Position numbers and translations under genes: made by a program
Notes under the pieces: generated by a model
The model's input: the letters and a program-made list of their open reading frames with translations, nothing else
The model's database searches: none
Told to the model about the DNA's origin: nothing
Part shown: piece after piece, positions 36,684-46,000 of the stretch
How the letters are laid out: the number at the start of each line of letters is the position of its first letter
How positions within the stretch are numbered: the stretch's first letter is position 1
NCBI GenBank assembly: GCA_934489015.1
Contig: CAKSSN010000013.1
Span: 15,305-79,304, forward strand
Source of the DNA: an uncultured Clostridia bacterium
GTDB lineage: Bacteria > Bacillota > Clostridia > UBA1381
Direction: 5' to 3'
Length of the DNA: 64,000 nucleotides

Positions 36684-37826
36684 TTATTTTATATTTTCTA
36701 TATAATCGGAAAGCCGCGCCGTAACGGAAGCAAGCTGAGCGCGCGTTAAATTTCCTTTTGGATCCATAAGACCGCTGTCATGCCCTTTAATAAGTCCCAT
36801 TTCATAGCATATTGCCATATTTTCCTTTGCGTAGTCGGAAATTTGCTCATAATCGCTGTGATTTTTTATTTTCTCGGAGCCGTTTGGCAGAGCAATGCCC
36901 TTGTAATTCATATAGCGCACAAGCATAGATGAGATTTGCTCGCGTGTAACGGGCTCATCGGGAGCAAATTCGGTTTCGCTTATTCCATTTACAACGCTGT
37001 TTTCCGCGCCCCATGAAACATAAGCTGCATAATATTTGTCCGCCGAAACATCGGTAAACGCTGTTTTTGAAAATTCTATGCTGTCTTTTGAAAATCTTCC
37101 GAAAACCGTAACAGCCATTGCTCTTGTAACAGTTCCCTCAGGGTCAAACAGAGTGTCCGAAACGCCTGTAAACAGTCCTGCTTTTGTGCAGCTGTAAATG
37201 TCGTTTTCCGCCCAGTGATCGTCAATATCCGTAAATTTCTTTTCAGAATATGTCTTTGAGCTGTCGGGCAGATTTATATCAGGCTTTTTTGTGCTGCTGC
37301 CGGAGCCGCCGCCTGAGGACGAGCCTCCCGATGATGAATTGCCTGCTCGCGTTATTGTTACGGTAAAGGACTCCGATGAGGTGTCGCCGTTTGTTTTGTT
37401 GTTTTCGTCAACCGTTACAAGCTTTGATTCAACCAATGAAACGGTTCTTTTTGCACTTCCGCTGTATGAATAATTAACCGTTGCAATTTTTTGTTTCCCG
37501 GCACCGTATTTATTTGTGTTTGAGAAGAAGCCGAAATATAGGCAGCCGTCCTTTACGGTTTGTACCTTAGATTCGTTTTTTAATTCATCAGCCAAAGTAA
37601 GCGATGAAAATTCCACATCACTTTGTGACGGCTTTATGCCGAATTCAGCTCCTGCAAATGCGGTGTCGGCTTCAAGATAAATATCAAAGGAAAAGGTATT
37701 ATTGTTTTTTTCGAGAGTGATATTTGTATCCGATGGAGTGATTTTTGCCGCATATGCGGAAAAAGAAGAAAAGCAAAAACAAACAGCCGCAGCCGCCGAA
37801 AGCAGTTTTTTTGTAAACCTGTTCAT
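36684..37826 (-). CDS. SLH-anchored cohesin-like protein (candidate surface scaffold)
   Basis: The start is the ATG at 37826, six bases after AAGGAGG. The 380-residue product has a signal peptide (MNRFTKKLLSAAAAVCFCFS) and, at about 28-160, a cohesin-like beta-sandwich (FSFDIYLEADTAFAGAEFGI, then KQKIATVNYSYSG). A Gly/Ser linker leads to three SLH modules (DIDDHWAENDIYSCTKAGLF, DVSADKYYAAYVSWGAENSV and a third ending TRAQLASVTARL). A cohesin joined to SLH modules is the layout of cellulosome anchoring proteins such as OlpA and SdbA, which hold dockerin-bearing partners at the cell surface. Three dockerin proteins are encoded next to it. Cohesin assignment is by pattern only. Confidence 0.8.
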   Translation of the reverse strand: MNRFTKKLLSAAAAVCFCFSSFSAYAAKITPSDTNITLEKNNNTFSFDIYLEADTAFAGAEFGIKPSQSDVEFSSLTLADELKNESKVQTVKDGCLYFGFFSNTNKYGAGKQKIATVNYSYSGSAKRTVSLVESKLVTVDENNKTNGDTSSESFTVTITRAGNSSSGGSSSGGGSGSSTKKPDINLPDSSKTYSEKKFTDIDDHWAENDIYSCTKAGLFTGVSDTLFDPEGTVTRAMAVTVFGRFSKDSIEFSKTAFTDVSADKYYAAYVSWGAENSVVNGISETEFAPDEPVTREQISSMLVRYMNYKGIALPNGSEKIKNHSDYEQISDYAKENMAICYEMGLIKGHDSGLMDPKGNLTRAQLASVTARLSDYIENIK

Positions 37827-37882
37827 AATATCCTCCTTGCCGTGCGGGGCTGAAAACATACAGCCCCGCAAAAGCATATAAA

Positions 37883-40324
37883 TTATTTAGTAAAGTTCAG
37901 CCAAATTGCCATATAGTCCTCTATGTCAATTTTATCATCACCGTTAAAGTCGCATTTTGAGGCTTCGCTCCAGTTTGCGCTGCTTTTATCCGCGCGGTAA
38001 TAAAGCTGCGCTTCTGTTATATCCAGAAGATCAACCGTTCCGTCGCCGTTTACATCATATGTAAGCGCGTCGGTGAAGACTGCCTCCGCCGGACTTATTT
38101 CGTTTACAGTGCCGTAGCTTACATTTTTATCCGAGTCCCAGCCCGATACCTTTAAATCGGTTACTTTAAGTGCAGCGTTTTCAGCATTTACGGTTATTTT
38201 TGCAATTGCCGTTGATTTGTCAGCCGAAAACAGTTTGCCGTCTGCATCTAAAAATCCAAGCACGGCGGTGTATTTGCCGCTGCCGCTATCGCCGCTTATG
38301 TCGCCTATAACCGTAAAGCCGTTATCTCCGACAATTTTAATGTCTTCCGACGGAGCTTCAAATGTCACCTGAACATTTGCAATTCTTGAAGCCTCCGAAA
38401 GAGAAAGAGTGAAATATGATTTTTCCTTTTCCGCCGCAGTTCTGTCTGCCGTCAAGGCTGCTTTGGTTTCTATTTTGTCCGCTGATGGCTCGGCCAAATC
38501 CGTAACGGTTAAAATGCAATATGCGCTTATTCCGTTAGCTGCCGACGCAGTGATTTTTGCGCTTCCTGCCGAAACGGCAGTTACAACGCCCTTGCCGTCA
38601 ACTGTTGCAACCGCACTGTCAGAGCTTTCCCATCTGACAGATTTGTCCGCCGCCGTTTGCGGCAATACCGTTGCGGATAACTGGAGCCTGTCGCCTTTTT
38701 TCATGGACGCTGATGTTTTGTTCAGCGTTACCTTTGTTACTTCGTCATTATTTCCGCTCGGTACGGAGGAGTCTATTACCGCAAAATATCCCAAACTGTC
38801 CGTTTGTGCGGTAAAGGTTTTGCTTACCTGTGATGACGAAATTTCCGACACTTCGCCGTCCGTTAAAAGATACAGCCTTGCATTTTTTGAAAAGCCGTCG
38901 GGGAGACCGACGCCTACGGTGTACTCGCCCGTATTGCTTTCGGGAGCTGCCGAAAGCTTATATACGCGCATGGCTCCGTTTGCGGCTTTGTCTTTAAATG
39001 CATTGTATTCGCTGCCCGAATAAACCTCCTGCACCGTAAGAGATGAGTCAATCGGAAATTCACCCTCTACTTTTATTTTTTTATCAAGGTTAATTAAATA
39101 AAAGCTTCCCGGATTTATTAAATCGAGCCTTGACACATCGATGAGAACCTCATATTTATATCCCCAGTCCTCAACATTGTTTACCGCCCAGCGCTCGCCG
39201 CTTGATCCCTTTTGAACATAAACAACGAGTGTTTTCGGGCTGTCGGGGAACATATTATATGCCCCTACGGTGTCATCGCTCGGAAATCCCGTAACGCTCG
39301 CCGGGATAACAACTCTCTGCAAATTTGTGCAGCCCTCAAATGATGCAAGCGTTATATTTACAAGCCCGTCTGGCAAAACAAGGTTTGTAAGCGATTTGCA
39401 GTCCGCAAAGGCATACATCTCAATGTTTGATGCCGCGTCGGGAAAGTCTATTGAAGAAAGATTTGTACAACCCTTAAACAGACTGTGCGAAATACTTGTC
39501 ATGCCTTTCGGCAGCTTTACATGCGTAAGCCCCGTGCAGTCTTCAAACGCACCCGAATCAAGCTTTTCGACAGTATCCGGAACGGTAACATCGGTCAGCC
39601 CTGTTTTTTCAAAAGCATTGCCGCCTATAATTTTTACCGTTTCGGGTATGCTGATGTCGGTAAGCCCTTCGGCGCAGTTAAAAGCGCTTGCCCAAATCCT
39701 GTCTACCGTTCTGCCGTTTACCTGCTCCGGTATTGTGTATCCGCCCTCTCTTCCGCTCGGATAAGCGGTTAGCGTTAAATTCGGATCGTCATACTGAGGA
39801 ACACCCTCGTTTACCCACGGGCCGAACATAACACCGTTTTCGTCGGTGAAATAATACGGGTTTTCGGGATGAACTGTTATTTTATCCATGCTCGTGCAGC
39901 CTTTAAATACATTTGCCGTCACATAGGTTGCAACTGCCGGGATTTCGCACTCGGTCAGCTTCGGACAATTTGCAAAAGCGCTCAGGCGGATAATCATATC
40001 CGCACCGTCCGTCGGGTCTTCAAAAATAATGCGTTCAAGCTCTGTGCAGCCGTCAAACGCATGGTATCCTATAACCTGCACGCTTCCCGGAATTGTTACG
40101 CTGGTAACGTTATCGTTATTTAAAAAAGCCTCACCGGCAATTACGGTAACGGTATCGGGAATTTTAATATCTCCGCCGTTACCGTAATACCCCAAAAGCT
40201 CGCCGTCTTTTATATTTGCGCCGATAAGGTCGTCATTTCCGGCGGATGCGCTGAAGCTCAGCAGCATCAGCATAGCCGCAATAATCATCAGCGCGGATAA
40301 TTTGCTTAAAATTTTATTTTTCAT
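37883..40324 (-). CDS. Secreted LRR protein with Ig-like, cohesin-like and dockerin modules
   Basis: The 813-residue product has a signal peptide (MKNKILSKLSALMIIAAML) and about eight BspA-type leucine-rich repeats (residues about 30-370, such as VTIPGSVQVIGYHAFDGCTE). A linker domain, a Big_2 domain (about 525-605, VTLNKTSASMKKGDRLQLSA) and a cohesin-like sandwich (about 610-745) follow. The C-terminal type I dockerin has two calcium loops: DVNGDGTVDLLDITEAQ and DFNGDDKIDIEDYM. The ATG follows GAGGAG. LRR_5 repeats bind host or microbial ligands in related proteins. The dockerin suggests docking on a cohesin, perhaps that of the neighbouring SLH protein. Confidence 0.88.
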   Translation of the reverse strand: MKNKILSKLSALMIIAAMLMLLSFSASAGNDDLIGANIKDGELLGYYGNGGDIKIPDTVTVIAGEAFLNNDNVTSVTIPGSVQVIGYHAFDGCTELERIIFEDPTDGADMIIRLSAFANCPKLTECEIPAVATYVTANVFKGCTSMDKITVHPENPYYFTDENGVMFGPWVNEGVPQYDDPNLTLTAYPSGREGGYTIPEQVNGRTVDRIWASAFNCAEGLTDISIPETVKIIGGNAFEKTGLTDVTVPDTVEKLDSGAFEDCTGLTHVKLPKGMTSISHSLFKGCTNLSSIDFPDAASNIEMYAFADCKSLTNLVLPDGLVNITLASFEGCTNLQRVVIPASVTGFPSDDTVGAYNMFPDSPKTLVVYVQKGSSGERWAVNNVEDWGYKYEVLIDVSRLDLINPGSFYLINLDKKIKVEGEFPIDSSLTVQEVYSGSEYNAFKDKAANGAMRVYKLSAAPESNTGEYTVGVGLPDGFSKNARLYLLTDGEVSEISSSQVSKTFTAQTDSLGYFAVIDSSVPSGNNDEVTKVTLNKTSASMKKGDRLQLSATVLPQTAADKSVRWESSDSAVATVDGKGVVTAVSAGSAKITASAANGISAYCILTVTDLAEPSADKIETKAALTADRTAAEKEKSYFTLSLSEASRIANVQVTFEAPSEDIKIVGDNGFTVIGDISGDSGSGKYTAVLGFLDADGKLFSADKSTAIAKITVNAENAALKVTDLKVSGWDSDKNVSYGTVNEISPAEAVFTDALTYDVNGDGTVDLLDITEAQLYYRADKSSANWSEASKCDFNGDDKIDIEDYMAIWLNFTK

Positions 40325-40336
40325 AGCTGCTCCTCA

Positions 40337-41971
40337 TTAAAAATCGCTTAAATTTTTGAATATGTCTATGTAGTCCTGAATATCAACTCTGCTGTCGCCG
40401 TTTACGTCCATAGCTTTTGCCGTTTCCCAGTTTTCGTCCGTCGGCTTTGCCTGATAATATCTCTGAGCCTCCGTAATGTCGATAATATCAACCGTTCCGT
40501 CGCCGTTTACGTCATAGCAAGGAACAAATACGCTTGCCGAGTCTGTAGTAATTGTAACAATGCCGTTCATTGCCGCTTCATTCTCGCCGACTACGCCTGC
40601 CGCTTTTATATCTGATATTTCCGCTGTAATATTTCCGTTTGCGCCGTCTTTTAACGGAACAGATATTTCGGCAAGCTTTGTTTTCTGGCTTGAGGAGAAG
40701 CCGGTGACGTTGCCCGTCATGCCTAAATATGCTTTTAATATGAGCTTTCCGTTATCCTCCGACCACTCGGCTGTTCCGCCGATGAATTTATCGTTTGCGG
40801 AAGTGATTGTTCCTTCGCCGACCTTTAACAAATCAAACGACACCTTTAAAAGAACGGTATTAACATTTTCGGCGCTGTCAAGATAAATGCCGTAAACAGT
40901 CTCCCCGTCCTTTATTTCGGGCTCCGCCGCGATTGAAACGGCTGCCGAAACCGTCTTTTCTTCGGGCTGTGAGCCTGCAACGGTAATTGTTGTATTTTCG
41001 GGTGTGTAATATTTTGTGTAGATTGTTGTTGGTTCAAATGCTTTGGCAACGTCATCATTTTTTACAGTTATTTTGCTGCCCGTATTCATTTCCGTGCACA
41101 CTTCGGAGCCGAGCGACGGAGCTGTTTCGTGTTCAAGAACAATCTCCTCAATAGCTTTCATACCGTTGAAGGTATATCCGCCCAAGCTTGTTATGCTTGC
41201 CGGAACGGTAACTTTTTTCAGTATGGGATTATCTCTGAAAACGTGCATTGCGGTTGATGTTACAGCCTTGCCGTTTATCTCTGACGGGAGTGTAAATTCC
41301 GTTTCCGTTTTGCCGGCGGGATATGCTACCATTACGGCAGTATTATCACTTACATTATAGAGAATATTATCTGACACGGCAAAATCCTGATTGCCGTCTT
41401 CAAGCGTAATTGATGTGAGCGAATTGCAGCCGTATAGAAAATTAAATCTTGTTGAGCTGAATCTTGCCGGAAGAGTGATAGACGTAAGGGAGGTGCAGTT
41501 TGCAAAGGCTCCCATGTTAATGGTCAGTGATGAAGCCGTATCCTCTGCAAAATTAATGGTATCAAGTGCCGTACAATCCGAGAAAGCGTTTGATGCAATC
41601 ATATCTACAGAGCCCGGAATATCAACCCTTTCGAGCGTGGTACAACCGGAAAATGCATTTATATTAATATCTGTATATCCCTCCGGAATTGTGACTGCGG
41701 TAACATTTTCATTATTTTTGAAAGCGCTGCCGACAGCGGTGACAGGGTATACTGTTCCGTCGATTTCGGCAGTGGACGGCAGTGTAATTTCTCCGCCCTT
41801 TCCCTTGTATGCCGATACGCTTACGACATACGGTGATGAATATCCGGATTTCGAGCGGTCAATTGTAAAATCTCCGACATCAACCGTTGACGCGCTGACA
41901 GCAGTGCTTATTCCCATAAGCATAACCGCCGAGCACATAGTTATTATTGTTTTTTTTAATAAATTTTTCAT
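40337..41971 (-). CDS. Secreted LRR protein with cohesin-like and dockerin modules
   Basis: The 544-residue product is a shorter relative of its downstream neighbour: signal peptide (MKNLLKKTIITMCSAVML), BspA-type repeats (residues about 50-320, such as VDIPGSVDMIASNAFSDCTA), a cohesin-like sandwich at about 340-475 and a C-terminal dockerin with DVNGDGTVDIIDITEAQ and DVNGDSRVDIQDYI. It starts 12 bases before the next gene and three bases after the previous one, with GGAGAG before the ATG. Its repeats align closely with those of the 813-residue protein, so the two probably arose by duplication. Confidence 0.88.
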   Translation of the reverse strand: MKNLLKKTIITMCSAVMLMGISTAVSASTVDVGDFTIDRSKSGYSSPYVVSVSAYKGKGGEITLPSTAEIDGTVYPVTAVGSAFKNNENVTAVTIPEGYTDININAFSGCTTLERVDIPGSVDMIASNAFSDCTALDTINFAEDTASSLTINMGAFANCTSLTSITLPARFSSTRFNFLYGCNSLTSITLEDGNQDFAVSDNILYNVSDNTAVMVAYPAGKTETEFTLPSEINGKAVTSTAMHVFRDNPILKKVTVPASITSLGGYTFNGMKAIEEIVLEHETAPSLGSEVCTEMNTGSKITVKNDDVAKAFEPTTIYTKYYTPENTTITVAGSQPEEKTVSAAVSIAAEPEIKDGETVYGIYLDSAENVNTVLLKVSFDLLKVGEGTITSANDKFIGGTAEWSEDNGKLILKAYLGMTGNVTGFSSSQKTKLAEISVPLKDGANGNITAEISDIKAAGVVGENEAAMNGIVTITTDSASVFVPCYDVNGDGTVDIIDITEAQRYYQAKPTDENWETAKAMDVNGDSRVDIQDYIDIFKNLSDF

Positions 41972-41974
41972 AGT

Positions 41975-42745
41975 TTACTCTCCGTTCTGATTATTTATTT
42001 TATCCGCAAGCGGGCGCATGGAATTTACGCTGTCCCATATCATAACCGATATTGAGTTACCCGCATTGGCCGAATTTACGGATATTTCATTTTTGCCTTG
42101 AATTAAATCAACGCTTTGTCTGTATGTATTTATAAGCCTGCCGCTATCGTCATATAACGCATATATAACGTCGGCTTTTCGGTTTTCCGATGAAAGAATA
42201 TCAATCGTACTTTGACCTATGTTTAAAATGCTGCATTCTCTGACTTTATATTTTACCGTGCTTTCCGGAACGCTTACCGCGCCTCGCGCCGCACTGTCAT
42301 CAGCATTTAAAACACCGGCGCATACCGCATCGGTTATTTCTGCCGTTACCTCGCCGACTTCGCAAATTTTAATCGGGATTGAAATTTGCGCAACCTTAAC
42401 CTTATCTTCTGATGAAAACCCTGCCTTTTGCCCCGTTCTGCCGAAATATGCTTTCAGCGAAGCGCCGCTTTCGCAATCCCATTCGCTGTAGGATATGTCA
42501 AAGCAATCGTTTTCGGCAAGAGTCATTGTTCCCTTTTCCTTTGACGTAAAATCCATAGAAAGCATCAGCGTACTCAAAGAGCTTGCTTTTTCAATATACA
42601 CATCGTAATCAATCCCGTCAGCCGTCCGTTTCGGCTCAAGGATAAGCGTTGCCTGCGGATTTTGCTTAGCCTGCGCAGATGCGATGCTCATCGTCAAAAG
42701 CAGTATTGCCGCAAGCAGTCCTGTTATTTTTTTCTGTAGCTTCAT
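41975..42745 (-). CDS. Secreted cohesin-like protein with shared C-terminal module
   Basis: The 256-residue product has a signal peptide (MKLQKKITGLLAAILLLTMS) and a cohesin-like domain at about 30-160 (YDVYIEKASSLSTLMLSMDF, then KAYFGRTGQKAGFSSEDKVK), very like the sandwich that precedes the dockerin in the gene at 40337. Its C-terminal module ends SVMIWDSVNSMRPLADKIN, which recurs at the end of the LRR protein at 32733. It lacks SLH and dockerin modules. It is the first gene of the leftward operon, with GAGGTGA before the ATG. Confidence 0.75.
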   Translation of the reverse strand: MKLQKKITGLLAAILLLTMSIASAQAKQNPQATLILEPKRTADGIDYDVYIEKASSLSTLMLSMDFTSKEKGTMTLAENDCFDISYSEWDCESGASLKAYFGRTGQKAGFSSEDKVKVAQISIPIKICEVGEVTAEITDAVCAGVLNADDSAARGAVSVPESTVKYKVRECSILNIGQSTIDILSSENRKADVIYALYDDSGRLINTYRQSVDLIQGKNEISVNSANAGNSISVMIWDSVNSMRPLADKINNQNGE

Positions 42746-42762
42746 ATCGTCACCTCTCTCAA

Positions 42763-42850
42763 AGGTTAGTCTAAACTAACCTAATGTTAAAAAAAAAATA
42801 AAACTTTTCTGATTATAACACATCCCTTCTAAAGTTAGTTTAAACTAACT
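42763..42850. promoter_or_regulatory. Two palindromes upstream of the leftward surface operon
   Basis: AGGTTAGT-CTAA-ACTAACCT at 42763-42782 is a perfect 8+8 dyad just before the ribosome binding site of the gene at 41975. AGTTAGTTTAAACTAACT at 42833-42850 is a perfect 18-base palindrome. Both carry GTTAGT/ACTAAC arms like the site at 43011. Confidence 0.65.
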
Positions 42851-42891
42851 CAAAGTCTTTTAAAAAGAGTCTGTTTCAAGACTCCAATGTT

Positions 42892-42949
42892 TGGTCGTCA
42901 CACCATAATTAACAAAACAGAGTATATCACATCATGTTTGTCTTGTCAA
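42892..42949 (-). promoter_or_regulatory. Leftward promoter with dyad at the start site
   Basis: On the minus strand TTGACA (42944-42949) and TATACT (42921-42926) are 17 bases apart. The expected start near 42914 is followed by a GGTG/TGGT-CGTC-type imperfect dyad (TTGGTCGTCACACCA, 42892-42906). Its central CGTC is shared with the site downstream of the opposite promoter. Confidence 0.65.
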
Positions 42950-42974
42950 TACTATAAAAATTTTTTGTAGATAC

Positions 42975-43026
42975 TTTACAAATGAATTTGTTTATGTTAT
43001 ACTCTATATTGTTAGTCGTCACTAAC
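42975..43026 (+). promoter_or_regulatory. Rightward promoter of the protease gene with dyad at the start site
   Basis: TTTACA (42975-42980) and TATACT (42998-43003) are 17 bases apart. GTTAGT-CGTC-ACTAAC (43011-43026) lies over the expected start site, so a bound protein would block initiation. The arrangement mirrors that of the divergent promoter. Confidence 0.7.
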
Positions 43027-43065
43027 CGTAAATAACGCCAACTTATTTACGAAAGGATTTAAAAG

Positions 43066-46000
43066 ATGAATAACAAATTTCTCAAACGCATTACATCTGC
43101 TTTTGTTTCCGCTTGCCTTCTTATTTCTGGTTCGGCGGTATTTGCGGATGAAAATGATCTTTTTGCAGTGCCGTCAAGTCAGGTCAAAGCAAGCGAAAGC
43201 GAAAACGTTCGCATTATTGTTGAGCTTGAGGACGCACCGCTTCTTTCTTACGGCGAAAAAATCGGCACATATTCGAGCGTTTCCGATTTTTTAGCGTCAA
43301 ATGATGCCCGCAGCGCGGAGCAGAATCTTGAACAAAGCCGCAAAGCTGTAAAAAAAGCGCTTGTGAAAAGCGGCATGGATTTCACCGTAAAGTGTGAATA
43401 TTCTGCGGTAATGAACGGCTTGGCAATTGAAGCCGATATTTCCGATCTGGAGGCAATCAAAGAAACCGACGGCGTAAAGGACGCTTTTGTCGCACAATTT
43501 TATAAGCTTCCCGAGCAGTCGGCCGCCTATTCGGGCGGAGGCGCAATAGGAGCCGATATTGTCGGTGAAGAGCTTGGCTTTACCGGCAAAAACAGCGCTG
43601 TTGCAATTTTAGATACGGGTCTTGATTTATCTCATCCGGCCTTTGCGTCGGTAAACAGTCCTAAGTATTCCAAAGATGATATTGAAAGCATAATAAAAAA
43701 CAATAAAATGACAATCGGGAAGCTGAATGTTTCGGCAGTCTATAAAAATGATAAAATCCCGTATGCATATGATTATGCCGATGTTGACACCAATGTTTCC
43801 GGCGGCAATTCGCACGGCACTCATGTGGCAGGCATTGTCAGCGCAAACAGCGGCGGTGTTGTCAGCGGCGTAGCGCCCGATGCGCAGCTTTTCATTATGA
43901 AGGTTTTCGGCGACTCTACCGGCGGCGCGTATGATAACGATATTTTGGCGGCGCTTGACGACAGCGTAAAATTCGGTGTGGATTGCATAAACATGAGTCT
44001 CGGCTCAACGGCAGGCTTTTCCGAAAGCGCTTATAAGTCCATGCGCGAGGTTTATAACCGTGTGAAAAATTCGGGGATTGCTCTGTATTGCGCTGCCGGA
44101 AATGAATACAGCTCAGCTTACGGCAACGCGGCGGGCAATGATTTGCCGAAAGCGTCCGAGCCGGACAACGGCACGGTTGCCGCACCGTCTACATATGAAG
44201 CAGCACTTTCGGTTGCAAGCATGAACAATACCGAAACGACTTCCGTATATCTGCTTGCAAACGGCAGAAAAATCCGCTATAATGACCCGTCGGAAAATGC
44301 GGACGGTCAGCTTGTGTCGCTTTCGGGAACGTTTGAGTATGTTGACTGCGGCATAGGTGCGGCTGCGGATTTTTCGGATAAAAGCTTAAGAGGCAAAATA
44401 GCCGTAATCCGCCGCGCAGGTGAGGAAAACGGCGAAATTCTCACATTTTCGCAAAAGGAAGCAAATGCCGCAAAGGCAGGAGCGATTGCCGCAATTATTT
44501 ACGATAATGTAACCGGCGAACTTATCAATATGTCAACCGACAACAAAATACCTTGTGTGTTTATCAGCAAGGCGGACGGCGAATATCTTTGCGCGCAGAC
44601 CGACAAGCGGCTTTCTGTGGATGAGGACTATGTTGACAGTTTTAAGGATAGCTACAGCGGGAAAATGAGCGATTTTTCATCCTGGGGAGTTACGCCCGAT
44701 TTGAAGCTGAAGCCCGAAATCACAGCGCCCGGCGGGGATATTTACTCCACGCTTCCGAACGGACTTTACGGAAATATGAGCGGTACTTCAATGGCGTCAC
44801 CTCATATGGCAGGTGCAGCGGCGGTTATGCAGCAATATATTCTCGAAAACAGAGATGGGCTGAATATGACGGCGGCGGAAAGAACAAGCCTTTCAAACGC
44901 TCTTATGATGAGCACGGCAGTTCCCGTAAGAGATGAAAATAATGTTGTGTATTCACCGAGAAAGCAGGGCGCGGGTCTTGTTCAAATTCAAAATGCAGTC
45001 AAAGCAAATGCTTTTTTGTTAAACACGGATAACGGCAGACTGAAAGCCGAGCTCGGCTATAATGAAGACGGAATTTATTCCTTTGCGTTCAAGGCGGTTT
45101 CCATGAGCAAAGAGACTATGCAGTACAAGCCGTCGGTAACTGTTATTACGGAGGACACGGTAACAGAGGGCGGCACCGTGTACATGGCTCAAAGGGCAAG
45201 AGAGCTTTCGGGCGATGAGGTTATAGTAAATACCGCAAAGAAAATAACGCTTGATGCAAACGGAGAAACCGAAATAAATGTAAAAATCGAGCTTACCGAA
45301 AAGGGAAAAGAAAACTTAAAAAAGGATTTTCCGAACGGAATTTATATTGAGGGCTATGTAACGCTTAATCCGTTGCAAAGCGGAGAGGTTACTCTTTTCT
45401 ATCCGTTTATGGGATTTTTCGGCGACTGGCAGGCTCTTTCAATTTTCGACTCGGATATATATGACGGCAAAACAGCGTCAATCTGCGAAACGCAAATCGG
45501 ACAGTTCAGAAACAGCGACGGCGGCGGATATATTCTCGGCCATAACTACTATGTTGACGGCTCGGAGGAATACAATGCCGAAAAAATCGCGATAAAGGGA
45601 AATGAATCGGGCAAAAATGTTACCGCCGCCGTTTCGCTTTTGAGAAATGCCGACAAGCTGACTTTTTCGGTGGATGATTTTGACGGGAACACGGTTTACA
45701 GCGAAAGCTTATCAAAGGTTTCAAAAACGTATCATTCATCAGAGGGATTTTATACGCCTATGGCAGCAAAGGGCTGGGAGCCGTTTGATACATGGAACAC
45801 GCCGCTCGATGACGGCAGCTATGTTTACAAAATAACGGTGTCATTCGGCGGCAGAGAAGAGACAAAATCTTTCCCGATTGTGATAGACAGCGTCGCTCCG
45901 GAGGTTATTTCAAGCAGAATTGAGGGAGCAAGCTGGATTGTTACCGTTCATGATAACCATTATATTCAGGGCGTGTGTGCGACGGCGGACGGCAATACGC

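Noticed and set aside
42831..43026. LytTR-type binding site for the nearby response regulator
   Set aside because: LytTR proteins bind spaced direct repeats, whereas these sites are inverted repeats; a dimeric helix-turn-helix repressor fits better.
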